From the NCBI RefSeq assembly GCF_035984655.1, contig NZ_JAXCHT010000020.1, positions 1 to 64,000 on the forward strand: a stretch of 64,000 nucleotides of DNA. The letters run 5' to 3'. Under the pieces are notes generated by a model. It was not told the origin of the DNA, did no database searches, and was given only the letters and a program-made list of their open reading frames with translations. Position numbers and translations under genes: made by a program. Origin of the DNA: Actimicrobium sp035984655 (GTDB taxonomy: Bacteria > Pseudomonadota > Gammaproteobacteria > Burkholderiales > Burkholderiaceae_D). Positions 45,447 to 54,944 of this stretch are shown here, piece after piece. Position 1 is the first letter of the stretch. Each line of letters opens with the position of its first letter.

Positions 45447-47525
45447 ATGTCTGCCATTACTGCCAATCCCCTGCTCGACTTTTCCGATCTGCCGCGCTTC
45501 GATGCCTTCACACCCGCTGACGTCACACCGGCGATCGAGAGCCTGATCGCCGAATGCAGTACCGTGGTGCAGCGACTGGAAGCGCCCATGACCGAAATCA
45601 CATGGGACAACTTCGTCGAGCCGCTTGATCTGGCGACGGAAAAACTCGGGCGCGCCTGGGGCATCGTCAGCCACTTGAACGGTGTCATGGACACGCCGGA
45701 GCTACGCGCCGCGTACAACGAGAATCAACCGAAAGTCACCGAGTTCTGGACCGCGCTGGGGCAGAATCTGGCGCTGTTCGACAAGTACAAGGCACTGCGC
45801 GAACGCGCCGATTTCGCCAGCCTGACGCCGGCACGGCAAAAGATCATCGATAACGCCGTGCGCGATTTCCGCCTCGGCGGCGCCGAGTTGCCGGCCGAGC
45901 TCAAGCCGCGCTTCGCCGAGATCCAGGAACAGCACGCCGAAATTTCAACGCGCTTCTCCGAGAACGTACTCGACGCGACCAATGACTACGCCTTGCTGAT
46001 CGCCACCGAGGCCGAGCTGGCGGGATTGCCGCAGGACGTCAAGGACGCAGCCCGCGCCGCGGCCGAGAAGGATGGCAAGCCCGGCTACAAGTTCACGCTG
46101 CACTTCCCGTCGTTCTATCCGATCCTGCAATACGCCGACAACCGCGCGCTGCGCGAGCAGGTCTATCGCGCCAATGTCACCAAGGCCTCCGAACTGGGCG
46201 CCAAACCGGAGTGGGACAATACGCAGAACATTCTCGATCTGCTGCGCCTGCGCCGCGAGGAAGCGCAACTGCTCGGCTATGCCAATTACGCCGAGGTCTC
46301 GCTGGTCGCAAAAATGGCGCATACGCCACAGCAGGTGATCGATTTCCTGCGTGATCTGGGACAACGGGCGCGCCCGTTTGCTGAACAGGATCTGGAGGAA
46401 TTGCGCAGCTTTGCACGCAGCGAGCTGGACCTGCTCCAGCTGGAATCGTGGGACGTGGCGTACGCCTCCGAAAAACTGCGCGAGCAACGCTATGCGTTTT
46501 CGGAGCAGGAGGTCAAACAGTATTTTCCGCAATCCAAAGTCACCGCAGGGTTATTCCGCCTGGTGCAGAATCTGTTCTCGGTCGAGATCAAACCGGACCA
46601 CGCCCCGGTCTGGCATCCCGATGTCAAATTTTTCCGCATCGAGCGCAATGGCGCCCTGCTCGGCCAGTTCTATCTCGATTTCTATGCACGCAATGGCAAG
46701 CGCGGCGGCGCCTGGATGGATGACGCCCGCAGTCGTCGCCGCACCGGCACCCAGGTGCAGACGCCGGTGGCGTACCTGACCTGCAATTTCACCGAGCCGA
46801 CGCTGATGGACGGCGTGCTGAAGCCGGCGTTCTTCACCCACGACGAAGTCATCACGCTGTTCCACGAGTTTGGCCACGGCCTGCATCACATGCTCACGCA
46901 GGTCGATGAAATCGGCGTCTCGGGGATCTCCGGCGTCGAATGGGATGCGGTGGAACTGCCATCGCAATTCATGGAGAATTTTTGCTGGGAATGGGATGTG
47001 CTGGAACACATGACCGCGCATGTCGATACGGGTGCCGCCTTGCCGCGCGCCCTGTTTGACAAGATGACCGCGGCGAAGAATTTCCAGTCGGGCCTGCAGA
47101 CGCTGCGGCAAGTGGAATTCTCGCTGTTCGACATGCTGCTGCATCATGACTTCGACGCCACCGATGCGGATGCCGTCAACGCCCTGATCGCCCAGGTGCG
47201 CACGCAGGTCGCGGTGCTGGTGCCGCCGGACTTCAATCGCTTCCAGCATTCGTTCAGCCACATCTTCGCCGGCGGCTATGCTGCGGGTTACTATAGTTAT
47301 AAATGGGCGGAAGTGCTGTCAGCCGATGCCTATGGCGCCTTCGAGGAAGCGCGCGCAACAGAGGGCGACGCTGGTTACAGCGCGGCCGGTGAACGCTTCC
47401 TGCGTGAGGTGCTGTCGGTCGGCGGCTCGCGCACGGCGCTCGATTCGTTCAAGGCATTTCGTGGTCGCGAACCGACCATCGATGCCCTGCTGCGCCACAG
47501 CGGCATGGCTGACACCGCAAGTTGA
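45447..47525 (+). CDS. prlC: Oligopeptidase A (M3 metallopeptidase)
   Basis: PrlC degrades oligopeptides, including cleaved signal peptides, in the cytosol. The 692-residue protein carries the zinc motif LFHEFGHGLHHML, with the third ligand Glu in SGVEWDAVELPSQF. FYARNGKRGGAWMD and FAGGYAAGYYSYKW are further M3 signatures. The start is 4 bp after the folD stop, so the two are cotranscribed. Confidence 0.95.
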   Translation: MSAITANPLLDFSDLPRFDAFTPADVTPAIESLIAECSTVVQRLEAPMTEITWDNFVEPLDLATEKLGRAWGIVSHLNGVMDTPELRAAYNENQPKVTEFWTALGQNLALFDKYKALRERADFASLTPARQKIIDNAVRDFRLGGAELPAELKPRFAEIQEQHAEISTRFSENVLDATNDYALLIATEAELAGLPQDVKDAARAAAEKDGKPGYKFTLHFPSFYPILQYADNRALREQVYRANVTKASELGAKPEWDNTQNILDLLRLRREEAQLLGYANYAEVSLVAKMAHTPQQVIDFLRDLGQRARPFAEQDLEELRSFARSELDLLQLESWDVAYASEKLREQRYAFSEQEVKQYFPQSKVTAGLFRLVQNLFSVEIKPDHAPVWHPDVKFFRIERNGALLGQFYLDFYARNGKRGGAWMDDARSRRRTGTQVQTPVAYLTCNFTEPTLMDGVLKPAFFTHDEVITLFHEFGHGLHHMLTQVDEIGVSGISGVEWDAVELPSQFMENFCWEWDVLEHMTAHVDTGAALPRALFDKMTAAKNFQSGLQTLRQVEFSLFDMLLHHDFDATDADAVNALIAQVRTQVAVLVPPDFNRFQHSFSHIFAGGYAAGYYSYKWAEVLSADAYGAFEEARATEGDAGYSAAGERFLREVLSVGGSRTALDSFKAFRGREPTIDALLRHSGMADTAS

Positions 47526-47539
47526 TCAGGAGAGTCGGA

Positions 47540-48148
47540 ATGAAACGCATCCACAAGCTAGTGTCTGTTCTTCTGCTGCTTGGCAGTGCCAGCGTATCGG
47601 CCCAGCAAATGTATAAATGGGTCGGCGCCGACGGCAAAGTCAATTACACCGATACGCCACCGCCGGCATCGGTCAAACGGGTCGAAAGCAAGGAGGTTGG
47701 CAGCGCCCCCGAAGCGACCAGCCCGTTGCCGTATGAACTGGCACAAAGCGCCAAGGCCAGCCCCGTCACGCTGTACACCACAGCGGCCTGCCCGGCCTGC
47801 GACGACGCGCGCGCATTGCTGACCAAACGCGGCATTCCGTTCGCTGAAAAGACCGTGACCACCAGTGCCGACGCCGAACGCCTGAAACAGGCCGGCGGCA
47901 ATGGCACGATACCAATGCTGCTCATCGGCCGGGTCAAGCAGATCGGTTTTGAAGCCGGTGCCGTCAATACGGCGCTAAGCGCTGCCGGCTATCCGGAAAA
48001 CAGCGTACTGCCCACTGCCTACCGCAATGCCGCCGCCACCGCAGCGGCGCCGGTCGCCGTCAAGCTCGCCAGGGAAAATGCCCAGCCCGCCCCGGCTGCG
48101 GCGGTCAAGGCGCCTGCGGTCGAGGCGCCCGCCGGCTTTCGTTTCTGA
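47540..48148 (+). CDS. Exported glutaredoxin-like protein with DUF4124 domain
   Basis: From MKRIHKLVSVLLLLGSAS at ATG 47540, with AGGAGAG upstream, the protein has 202 residues. A signal peptide is followed by a DUF4124 domain (QQMYKWVGADGKVNYTDTPPP) and a thioredoxin/glutaredoxin fold with the redox motif ACPACDDA and cis-Pro in NGTIPMLLIG. The C-terminus is an Ala-rich tail. It is probably a periplasmic thiol oxidoreductase. It follows prlC closely. Confidence 0.85.
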   Translation: MKRIHKLVSVLLLLGSASVSAQQMYKWVGADGKVNYTDTPPPASVKRVESKEVGSAPEATSPLPYELAQSAKASPVTLYTTAACPACDDARALLTKRGIPFAEKTVTTSADAERLKQAGGNGTIPMLLIGRVKQIGFEAGAVNTALSAAGYPENSVLPTAYRNAAATAAAPVAVKLARENAQPAPAAAVKAPAVEAPAGFRF

Positions 48149-48158
48149 GCCAGTTGCA

Positions 48159-48581
48159 ATGACCAGGATTGATTTTCACAGCAACATTCCGGACAAGATC
48201 AGCTACGCCTGCCGCCTGGTGCGCAAGGCGCGCGCGGCCGACTGTCAGATCGTGCTGGTCGGGGACCGCGTCCAGCTGGCAGCGCTCGATGCCGCGTTAT
48301 GGACGTTCTCCGAACTCGATTTCGTCCCGCACGTGCTGGCCGATGATGCGCTGGCAAACCAGACCCCGGTGATTCTTGCCGACGCCTCCAATGACGCATT
48401 GCCGCACCATCAGATCCTGATCAACCTCGGGATGCAGACGCCGCCGCATTTCGCCCGCTTCGAACGGCTGTTCGAAATTGTCTCGACAGATGCCGATGAC
48501 ATCGCCGGCGGCCGCGACCGTTACCGGTTTTACCAGCAACGCGGCTATCCGCTGACCCACTCTGTCGCCGACAAATCATGA
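48159..48581 (+). CDS. holC: DNA polymerase III chi subunit
   Basis: HolC links the clamp loader to single-strand-binding protein during replication. From MTRIDFHSNIPDKISYACRL the protein has 140 residues, with the pattern of chi: VGDRVQLAALDAALW, PVILADAS and LINLG. The ATG 48159 lies 11 bp after the previous stop. The end overlaps the next start by 4 bp (ATGA). Confidence 0.9.
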   Translation: MTRIDFHSNIPDKISYACRLVRKARAADCQIVLVGDRVQLAALDAALWTFSELDFVPHVLADDALANQTPVILADASNDALPHHQILINLGMQTPPHFARFERLFEIVSTDADDIAGGRDRYRFYQQRGYPLTHSVADKS

Positions 48582-48985
48582 ACCACTCCGCCGACAATGG
48601 CATTCCACTGCTTACGGAAGTGCTGACGCCTGCGGCAATTGAACGACCGCCCGCGCCAGCGCCGACCTTCAGCGTCGACTTCGACATTCCCGAACTGCTG
48701 GTGGTTGCCGAAGCGCCGCCCGACACGCCTGCCCTACCGCAATTGAACGAGGTGGAATGGGAACAAATGCAGGCGCAGATCAGCGAACGCATTACCCGCC
48801 AGGTGCTGGGCCGGATCGATTTCGTGCTGGAACAGCGCGTCCGCGACAGCCTCGCCGACGTGTTGCAGGTTGCGGTCGAGGGCCTGGCGCAGGAGATTCG
48901 CACCGGCTTGCACAGGACACTGGAAGACGTGATTGCGCGCGCGGTTGCGCAAGAAATTCTGCGTTTGCATAAATCAAAGGATTAG
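48578..48985 (+). CDS. Unknown acidic protein coupled to holC
   Basis: The 135-residue protein is acidic and Pro-rich in its first half. The second half (WEQMQAQISERITRQVLG, then DFVLEQRVRDSLADVLQ) should form amphipathic helices. ATG 48578 overlaps the holC stop, so translation is coupled. I do not recognise a named domain. A role with the clamp loader would be inference from position only. Confidence 0.75.
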   Translation: MNHSADNGIPLLTEVLTPAAIERPPAPAPTFSVDFDIPELLVVAEAPPDTPALPQLNEVEWEQMQAQISERITRQVLGRIDFVLEQRVRDSLADVLQVAVEGLAQEIRTGLHRTLEDVIARAVAQEILRLHKSKD

Positions 48986-49001
48986 CTGAAATTCTTTGAT
49001 T
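48972..49001. repeat. Perfect 8-bp inverted repeat at the end of the holC cluster
   Basis: AATCAAAG (48972-48979) and CTTTGATT (48994-49001) flank a 14-base loop that includes a TAG stop. No T-run follows, so it is either a weak terminator or a regulator site upstream of dadA. Confidence 0.55.
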
Positions 49002-49112
49002 AATCGACATACTTTTCAGAATACGTTGTTTTACGAATATTTAAGCCGCATCTTTGCACACCTGATCCATCGGTAACTTCCTACAATTCGGTATCGAAAA
49101 TGGGAGACTGTC

Positions 49113-50429
49113 ATGAAAGTTATCGTATTGGGTTCAGGGATCATCGGCACTGCATCCGCCTGGTTTTTAAACAAGGCAGGCCATGATGTCACCGTGATTG
49201 ATCGTCAACCGGGCGCCGCCCAGGAAACCAGTTTCGCCAATGGCTGCCAGATTTCCGTCTCGCACGCCGAGCCATGGGCCAATCCGGCCGCGCCAATGAA
49301 AGTGCTCAAGTGGCTGGGCAAGGAAGATGCGCCATTGCTGTATCGCTTCCGCCCGGAATGGCTGCAATGGCGCTGGGGTATCAACTTCCTGCGCGAATGC
49401 ACCCCGGGCCGCACCGCCGATAACATCCGCCAGATCGTCGCGATTTCCGAATACAGCCGGCAAACGCTGCAAGCCGTGCGCGCCGAAACCGGCGTCGATT
49501 ACGACTGCCTGACGCGCGGCATCCTGCACTTCTACACCGACCACAAGGATTTCGAAGAGTCCCTGCCTGCCGCGAAACTGATGCGTGACCTGGGTTGCCA
49601 GCGTGATTCGATCGGCGCGGACGAAGTCGTGCGCATCGAGCCGGCACTGGCGCGCATCCGCGACAAGATCGTCGGCGGCGACTTTACCGCCAGCGATGAA
49701 TCCGGCGATATCTACAAATTCACCACCGGACTGGCCAGGAAATCCGAAGAAGCCGGCGTCAAGTTTCAGTTCAACACACAAATCACCCGCTTGCTGACCG
49801 AAGGCACCGGCGCCTCCGCCAAAATCAGCGGCGTCGAAATCATCAATGAGCATGGCCGTCATGAAGTGCTGCGCGCCGACGCCTTCGTAATGGCGCTGGG
49901 CAGCTTCTCGGTGCCGCTGGTCAAGCCGCTGGGCATCGATCTGATGATCTATCCGGGCAAGGGTTATTCGGCCACCTACGCGATCACCAATCCGGACGTC
50001 GCCCCATCGGTTTCACTCACCGACGATGGCTACAAACTGGTGGTTTCGCGACTCGGCGACCGCCTGCGCGTAGCGGGCACCTGCGAATTGAATGGCTACG
50101 GCCGCGATTTGAATACCACACGCTGCGAAGCCATCACGCGCCGCACCCGCGAACTGTTCCCGGACGCCTGTGACTTTGACAATCCGGTGTACTGGACCGG
50201 ATTGCGCCCACTGACACCGTCGAACGTGCCCTACATAGGCAAAACCAAGTTCAGCAACCTGTTCCTCAATACCGGACACGGCACGCTCGGATGGACCATG
50301 GGTTGCGGTTCGGGTCGCGCCATCGCTGACATCATTTCCGGCCGTCAGCCGGACGTCGACTTCGCCTTCACCGGCATGCCGCGCAGCACGAAGGCAACAC
50401 CAGCCAGGGTACTGCCGGCAGGCGCCTGA
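49113..50429 (+). CDS. dadA: D-amino-acid dehydrogenase small subunit
   Basis: DadA oxidises D-amino acids, mainly D-alanine, at the inner membrane and passes electrons to quinones. The 438-residue flavoprotein starts with the FAD motif VIVLGSGIIGTASAWFL. It has FANGCQISVSHAEPWANP and ends with LFLNTGHGTLGWTMGCGSGR, both typical of DadA. GGGAGA lies before the ATG, and TACAAT at 49082-49087 is a likely -10. A convergent Lrp-type gene 190 bp downstream is a plausible regulator. Confidence 0.94.
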   Translation: MKVIVLGSGIIGTASAWFLNKAGHDVTVIDRQPGAAQETSFANGCQISVSHAEPWANPAAPMKVLKWLGKEDAPLLYRFRPEWLQWRWGINFLRECTPGRTADNIRQIVAISEYSRQTLQAVRAETGVDYDCLTRGILHFYTDHKDFEESLPAAKLMRDLGCQRDSIGADEVVRIEPALARIRDKIVGGDFTASDESGDIYKFTTGLARKSEEAGVKFQFNTQITRLLTEGTGASAKISGVEIINEHGRHEVLRADAFVMALGSFSVPLVKPLGIDLMIYPGKGYSATYAITNPDVAPSVSLTDDGYKLVVSRLGDRLRVAGTCELNGYGRDLNTTRCEAITRRTRELFPDACDFDNPVYWTGLRPLTPSNVPYIGKTKFSNLFLNTGHGTLGWTMGCGSGRAIADIISGRQPDVDFAFTGMPRSTKATPARVLPAGA

Positions 50430-50469
50430 CATCCCTGCACGACGACTGTTGTTTAAAGTCACATGAATC

Positions 50470-50509
50470 GAGGCCGTTAAGTGAAACTACTTACCGGCCT
50501 CAATTTTCG
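50470..50509 (+). terminator. Probable terminator after dadA
   Basis: GAGGCCGTTAAGT (50470-50482) pairs with ACTTACCGGCCTC (50489-50501) with one mismatch and is followed by AATTTT. Confidence 0.7.
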
Positions 50510-50621
50510 TTGTGGGGCGCGGCTTGCAGCGCGATTTGCCGCTGCAGGCCGCATCAGTGCTGGCGCCGGGTTTTGTCATCCAGGCGCGGACCCGCGCGTT
50601 GTGGGATGCATAAGGCGGTTT

Positions 50622-51131
50622 TCATTTGCTGGAACGGACCTGAATTTCAGTCGCTTTTTCATCAAAGGCAATACGCGTGGCAAACTTGGCGCGCTTCATC
50701 GGGAAACGGGATTGAAAATGGCGCACGTTGCCGGAGCCGGAAATGACCCGTCGCACAAACTGGTAATAGCCGTCCATATCGATCACATGCACCACCAGGA
50801 AATAGTCAAAGTCGCCGGAGACAAAGTAGCATTGCATGACCTCGCTTTCCTTGCCCATGCGCGCCTCGAATTCCTGCATGTGCTCGTCGGATTGATTGGT
50901 CAGCGAGACCTCGAGGAAAGCCAGCATGCCGTACCCCAGCGCGAACGGATCGACCATCGCGACATCGGCGCTGATGATGCCGGCAGCACGCAACTCACGC
51001 AGTCGGCGCAGGCAGGTTGGCTGCGAAATATGCACCTTCTCGGCAAGCGTTCTGGTCGGCGTCTGGTTGTCCTTTTGCAGCAGGTTCAGCAGCTTGCGAT
51101 CGACTTTGTCGAGGACATAAAATTTGGACAT
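50622..51131 (-). CDS. Lrp/AsnC-family transcriptional regulator
   Basis: The 169-residue protein has an N-terminal HTH (LLNLLQKDNQTPTRTLAEKV, then ISQPTCLRRLREL) and a C-terminal ligand-binding RAM domain (QCYFVSGDFDYFLVV). It is near the DadR/BkdR type. Between dadA and a Liv-type binding-protein gene, it probably senses amino acids and controls one or both. It is divergent from the binding-protein gene with a 145-bp AT-rich gap holding a TCAG-N4-CTGA dyad. Confidence 0.9.
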   Translation of the reverse strand: MSKFYVLDKVDRKLLNLLQKDNQTPTRTLAEKVHISQPTCLRRLRELRAAGIISADVAMVDPFALGYGMLAFLEVSLTNQSDEHMQEFEARMGKESEVMQCYFVSGDFDYFLVVHVIDMDGYYQFVRRVISGSGNVRHFQSRFPMKRAKFATRIAFDEKATEIQVRSSK

Positions 51132-51264
51132 ATAAAAATTGCGTAAATGATAAAAAAACCGCAGAAAAACGCTATGCGAGCAGGTTGTTAGTGTTGTACC
51201 GTCATCCTTGTTCAGAAATCTGAATCAGGGAGTGTTGCAGTAACCTTGTTTTTTTTCAATCCTC

Positions 51265-51270
51265 AGGAGG
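51265..51270 (+). promoter_or_regulatory. Perfect Shine-Dalgarno sequence of the Liv-type gene
   Basis: AGGAGG ends 6 bases before ATG 51277. It points to high translation, as expected for an abundant binding protein. Confidence 0.8.
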
Positions 51271-51276
51271 CTATTT

Positions 51277-52428
51277 ATGCAGTTCAAGACAAAAATGATT
51301 CCATTGGCTGGCGCGATTGCCTTTGCATTGGCAGGATCCGCCGCAGCACAGGAACAGGTCGTCAAAATCGGTCACGTTGGTCCAATCTCGGGTGCCATTG
51401 CGCATCTGGGCAAAGACAATGAAAATGGCGCGAAAATGGCAATCGATGAACTCAATGCCAAGGGCGTCACGATCGGCGGCAAGAAAGTCAAATTCGAACT
51501 GCTGACAGAAGATGACGCAGCTGATCCAAAGCAAGGTACCGCAGTCGCACAGAAACTGGTCGATGCCAAAGTCAATGGCGTGATCGGTCACCTGAACTCC
51601 GGCACCACCATCCCTGCCTCGAAAATCTATTACGAAGCCGGTATCCCGCAAATCTCGCCATCCGCCACCAATCCAAAATACACGCAACAAGGCTTCAAGA
51701 CCGCCTTCCGCGTGGTGGCCAATGACGGTCAACTGGGTGGCACGCTGGGTCGCTATGCAGTGCAGATCCTGAAGGGCAAGAAAATTGCGGTCATCGATGA
51801 CCGTACCGCCTACGGCCAGGGCGTCGCAGAGGAATTCATCAAAGGCGCCAAAGGCAAATCGCCAAGCGTCGAAATCGTTGCCACGCAATACACGACTGAC
51901 AAGGCAACTGACTTCAATGCGATTCTGACCTCGATCAAAGCAAAGAACCCTGACGTTGTGTTCTTCGGCGGCATGGATGCGGTTGCAGGTCCGATGCTGC
52001 GTCAGATGAAACAACTCGGCATCAATGCCAAGTTCATGGGCGGCGATGGTATCTGCTCCGAGGCATTGGCAACACTGGCAGGCGATGGCATGGCCGACAA
52101 TCAAGTCGTCTGCGCTGAAGCCGGTGGTGTTGAAGACGCACAGAAAAAAGGCATGGACGACTTCAAGGCAGCCTACAAGAAGAAGTTTGGCATCGATGTG
52201 CAGATCTACGCACCGTACGTCTATGACTCGGTCATGACCATGGTCGATGCAATGGTCAAGGCCGGTTCCGCCGACCCGGCCAAATATGCGCCAGTGCTGT
52301 CGAAGATCCAGCACAAGGGTGTTACCGGCAATATCGCATTTGATGACAAGGGCGATATCAAGGACGGCACACTGACCCTGTACACATACAAGGCCGGCAA
52401 ACGCGTTCTGCTCGCAGTCACCAAGTAA
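51277..52428 (+). CDS. Branched-chain amino-acid ABC transporter binding protein
   Basis: The 383-residue periplasmic protein has a signal peptide ending near AGSAAA and a mature start EQVVKIGHVGPISGAIAHLG, the LivJ/LivK fold (type I periplasmic binding). GVIGHLNSGTTIPASKIY and ISPSATNP carry the usual ligand-contact loops. Codon use and the strong Shine-Dalgarno suggest high expression. No permease or ATPase genes follow, so the transporter parts are elsewhere. The ligand is probably leucine, isoleucine, valine or a related amino acid. Confidence 0.9.
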   Translation: MQFKTKMIPLAGAIAFALAGSAAAQEQVVKIGHVGPISGAIAHLGKDNENGAKMAIDELNAKGVTIGGKKVKFELLTEDDAADPKQGTAVAQKLVDAKVNGVIGHLNSGTTIPASKIYYEAGIPQISPSATNPKYTQQGFKTAFRVVANDGQLGGTLGRYAVQILKGKKIAVIDDRTAYGQGVAEEFIKGAKGKSPSVEIVATQYTTDKATDFNAILTSIKAKNPDVVFFGGMDAVAGPMLRQMKQLGINAKFMGGDGICSEALATLAGDGMADNQVVCAEAGGVEDAQKKGMDDFKAAYKKKFGIDVQIYAPYVYDSVMTMVDAMVKAGSADPAKYAPVLSKIQHKGVTGNIAFDDKGDIKDGTLTLYTYKAGKRVLLAVTK

Positions 52429-52448
52429 AGACAGCTGTTGTTGCATGA

Positions 52449-52483
52449 AGCGCCACGCCCTTCGGGTCGTGGCGCTTTTTTTT
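52449..52483 (+). terminator. Intrinsic terminator of the Liv-type gene
   Basis: The stem AGCGCCACG / CGTGGCGCT with a TTCG-centred loop is followed by eight T. Confidence 0.92.
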
Positions 52484-52508
52484 CGTGCCTGATTTACTGA
52501 AAGTTCTC

Positions 52509-53282
52509 ATGTCCAAAAAAGTAGCGGTCATTACTGGTTCGTCCTCCGGCATCGGCGCCGCCACCGCCATCCTTTTTGCCCGCAACGGCTACGATGTCGT
52601 CATCAACTATTCCCGCAACCCGGCGCCCGCAGAAGTGGTTGCCGAAGCATGTCGCGCGCTTGGCGCAGCGGTCATCGTGGTGCAGGCCGATGTCTCGAAG
52701 GATGCCGATTGTCGCGCGCTGGCAGCGGCTGTCGATGCCAAATGGGGGCGCGCCGATGCGCTGGTCAACAATGCCGGCACCACCAAATTCGTCGCGGCCA
52801 AGGATCTCGAGGGATTGTCCGCGCAGGATTTCCAGGATATCTATGCCGTCAACGTGATTGGCGCCTATCAGATGATTCGCGCTTTCGCGCCCCTGATGAT
52901 GCGCAATCCCGGCGCCGGCATCGTCAATGTGTCATCGGTGGCTTCCGTGATGGGAACCGGGTCCAGCATTGCCTACATGGCGTCGAAAGGCGCATTGAAC
53001 GCGATGACGTTTGGCATGGCACGCGCGCTGGCGCCGGCGATCCGGGTCAATGCGGTCGGTCCTGGCATGGTCGAAACCCCGTGGTTGCAGCAAGGGCTCG
53101 GTGCCGAACGCTACGAGGCCAGTCGCGCCCACTTCCAGAACGTGACGCCGCTGGCCGCCACGATCCAGCCGGAAGACGTTGCCGACGCCTGCTTTTGGCT
53201 GTGCAATGGCGCGGCCAAGACCACCGGGGAATTCATCCTGATCGACAGCGGCTTTGCCAAATTCCCGACGCTCGGACGTTGA
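52509..53282 (+). CDS. Short-chain dehydrogenase/reductase
   Basis: From MSKKVAVITGSSSGIGAA at ATG 52509 the protein has 257 residues. The cofactor motif TGSSSGIG, NNAG in LVNNAGTT, catalytic Ser in VNVSSVAS and YMASK with the Tyr-Lys pair are all intact. The C-terminal GEFILIDSGF matches the FabG-like group. The substrate is unknown. Confidence 0.9.
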   Translation: MSKKVAVITGSSSGIGAATAILFARNGYDVVINYSRNPAPAEVVAEACRALGAAVIVVQADVSKDADCRALAAAVDAKWGRADALVNNAGTTKFVAAKDLEGLSAQDFQDIYAVNVIGAYQMIRAFAPLMMRNPGAGIVNVSSVASVMGTGSSIAYMASKGALNAMTFGMARALAPAIRVNAVGPGMVETPWLQQGLGAERYEASRAHFQNVTPLAATIQPEDVADACFWLCNGAAKTTGEFILIDSGFAKFPTLGR

Positions 53283-53399
53283 TCGCGTTCTGAAAGTGGT
53301 CGCCAGCACAACTTTGCATGATCGCCTATGCTGTGCGCTGTTATCCGGCCTTTGCCACTTTCAGTACTTTTCGATCAATCGCTTTCGAGGACCCTAACC

Positions 53400-54401
53400 A
53401 TGCATCGAACCACCCGTCATTTGGCCAAACGTACCCTGTTGTCCCTGGCACTTGCCAGCGCCACACTCGGCACCCTGCTTGCACCGATTTCCTCCATCGC
53501 AGCGAGCCCGGCGCAACTGAAAACCCAGGTACCCGGCTTCTACCGGATGGCGCTGGGAGATTTCGAGATTACGGCCCTGTATGACGGCTATTTCGAAGCC
53601 GAACAAGGCCTGTTCAAAAACACCACGCCACAGGAAATGCAGAAGCTGCTGGCGCGCGCTTTCGTCAACAAAAAAGGTTTTCAAAGTGCTGTCAACGCAT
53701 ACCTGATCAATACTGGCACCAGCCTCGTTCTGGTCGACACAGGCTCGGCAAAATGTTTCGGCCCGACGCTGGGCGCACTTCCGGAAAGTCTCAAGGCGGC
53801 CGGCTATGACGCCAGCCAGATCGATACGGTGGTAATTACCCACCTGCATCCGGACCATGCCTGCGGCCTGATCAGCGCCGACGGCAAACTGGCCTTTCCG
53901 AACGCAACGCTGCGCACCGCCAAGGCCGAATCCGATTTCTGGATGAGCGAAGCCGTTGCCGCAAAGGCACCGAAAGACGCCCAGGGATTTTTCAAGATGG
54001 CGCGTGAATCGGTTCAACCCTATATTGACGCGGGCAAATTCAAGCCCTTCACCGGCAATGAAACGATCGCGCCCGGCATCGCCGCAGTCCCGACGCCAGG
54101 CCATACGCCCGGACATACCAGCTACAAGATCAGTTCAAGGGACCAGAATTTGCTGATCCTGGGCGATCTGATCCACAGTTATGCGATGCAGTTTCCGCGT
54201 CCGGGCATCGCCATCGCCTTTGATGTCGATAGTGCAAAGGCAATTCCAATGCGTAAAAAAATCTTCAGCGAGGCGGCGCAACAACAGACCCTGGTGGCCG
54301 GTGCGCATCTACCCTTCCCAGGCATTGGGCAGATTCGCGCCGAAGGCAGTGGCTATGCCTGGGTGCCGGTGCAATACGCGCCCTACGGTGTCGGTCGATA
54401 A
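53400..54401 (+). CDS. Exported metallo-beta-lactamase-fold hydrolase
   Basis: From ATG 53400 the protein has 333 residues with a signal peptide (LLSLALASATLGTLLAP) cut near SIAA. The zinc motif is THLHPDHACG, with further ligands in GHTPGHTSY and the Asp in LILGDLIHS. The layout matches periplasmic MBL-fold hydrolases near the quorum-quenching lactonase group. The substrate is not clear. It may be cotranscribed with the preceding SDR gene, 117 bp away. Confidence 0.87.
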   Translation: MHRTTRHLAKRTLLSLALASATLGTLLAPISSIAASPAQLKTQVPGFYRMALGDFEITALYDGYFEAEQGLFKNTTPQEMQKLLARAFVNKKGFQSAVNAYLINTGTSLVLVDTGSAKCFGPTLGALPESLKAAGYDASQIDTVVITHLHPDHACGLISADGKLAFPNATLRTAKAESDFWMSEAVAAKAPKDAQGFFKMARESVQPYIDAGKFKPFTGNETIAPGIAAVPTPGHTPGHTSYKISSRDQNLLILGDLIHSYAMQFPRPGIAIAFDVDSAKAIPMRKKIFSEAAQQQTLVAGAHLPFPGIGQIRAEGSGYAWVPVQYAPYGVGR

Positions 54402-54420
54402 AGACGTCCTTGCGCCCATA

Positions 54421-54458
54421 AAAAAACCGCCGGTGGAATACACCCGGCGGTTTTTTTT
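54421..54458. terminator. Bidirectional intrinsic terminator
   Basis: CCGCCGG / CCGGCGG with AAAAAA before and TTTTTTTT after serves the MBL gene and the convergent cytochrome gene. Confidence 0.9.
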
Positions 54459-54476
54459 CAATCCATGTCGATGCGA

Positions 54477-54785
54477 TTACTTCTGCTGCAGCACCCATTT
54501 CACCAGCGTGCGCGCTTCAGCTTCGTTGACCTGCGCATTGGCCGGCATTGGCACCGCACCCCAAGCGCCGCTGCCACCCTTGAGCACTTTTTGGGTCAGC
54601 TTGTCTTCCGCATCCTTTTGTCCCGCGTACTTTGCCGCGACGTCTTTGTACGCCGGGCCGACAACTTTGGTCGCCACCGCATGGCACGCCATGCAGTTCT
54701 TTGCCTTGGCGAGTTCAAGACTTGCGAAAGCTGCATTGGATGCCAAGGCCGCCAATGCAAAACACACCAAAAGGGAACGTTTCAT
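54477..54785 (-). CDS. Periplasmic class I cytochrome c
   Basis: From MKRSLLVCFALAALASN at ATG 54785 the protein has 102 residues. The signal peptide ends near AAFA. The heme motif is NCMACHA and the Met axial ligand is probably in VPMPANAQV. Size and motifs fit the c-551/c-552/c8 electron carriers of respiratory chains. It is a single-gene unit. Confidence 0.9.
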   Translation of the reverse strand: MKRSLLVCFALAALASNAAFASLELAKAKNCMACHAVATKVVGPAYKDVAAKYAGQKDAEDKLTQKVLKGGSGAWGAVPMPANAQVNEAEARTLVKWVLQQK

Positions 54786-54944
54786 CAAGATCTCCATGTG
54801 AGGGGTGGTGCAGATTCTACCGTGATTCGGTCAATCCGCCTGTACCCGGATGGAGCCAACAACGCCACGTAACATGCCCGGTTGACGGGTTTGGTTGACC
54901 GTTACTTTCTTTAACACTATTCTTGCGAGGAAAAGGAAACTCCC

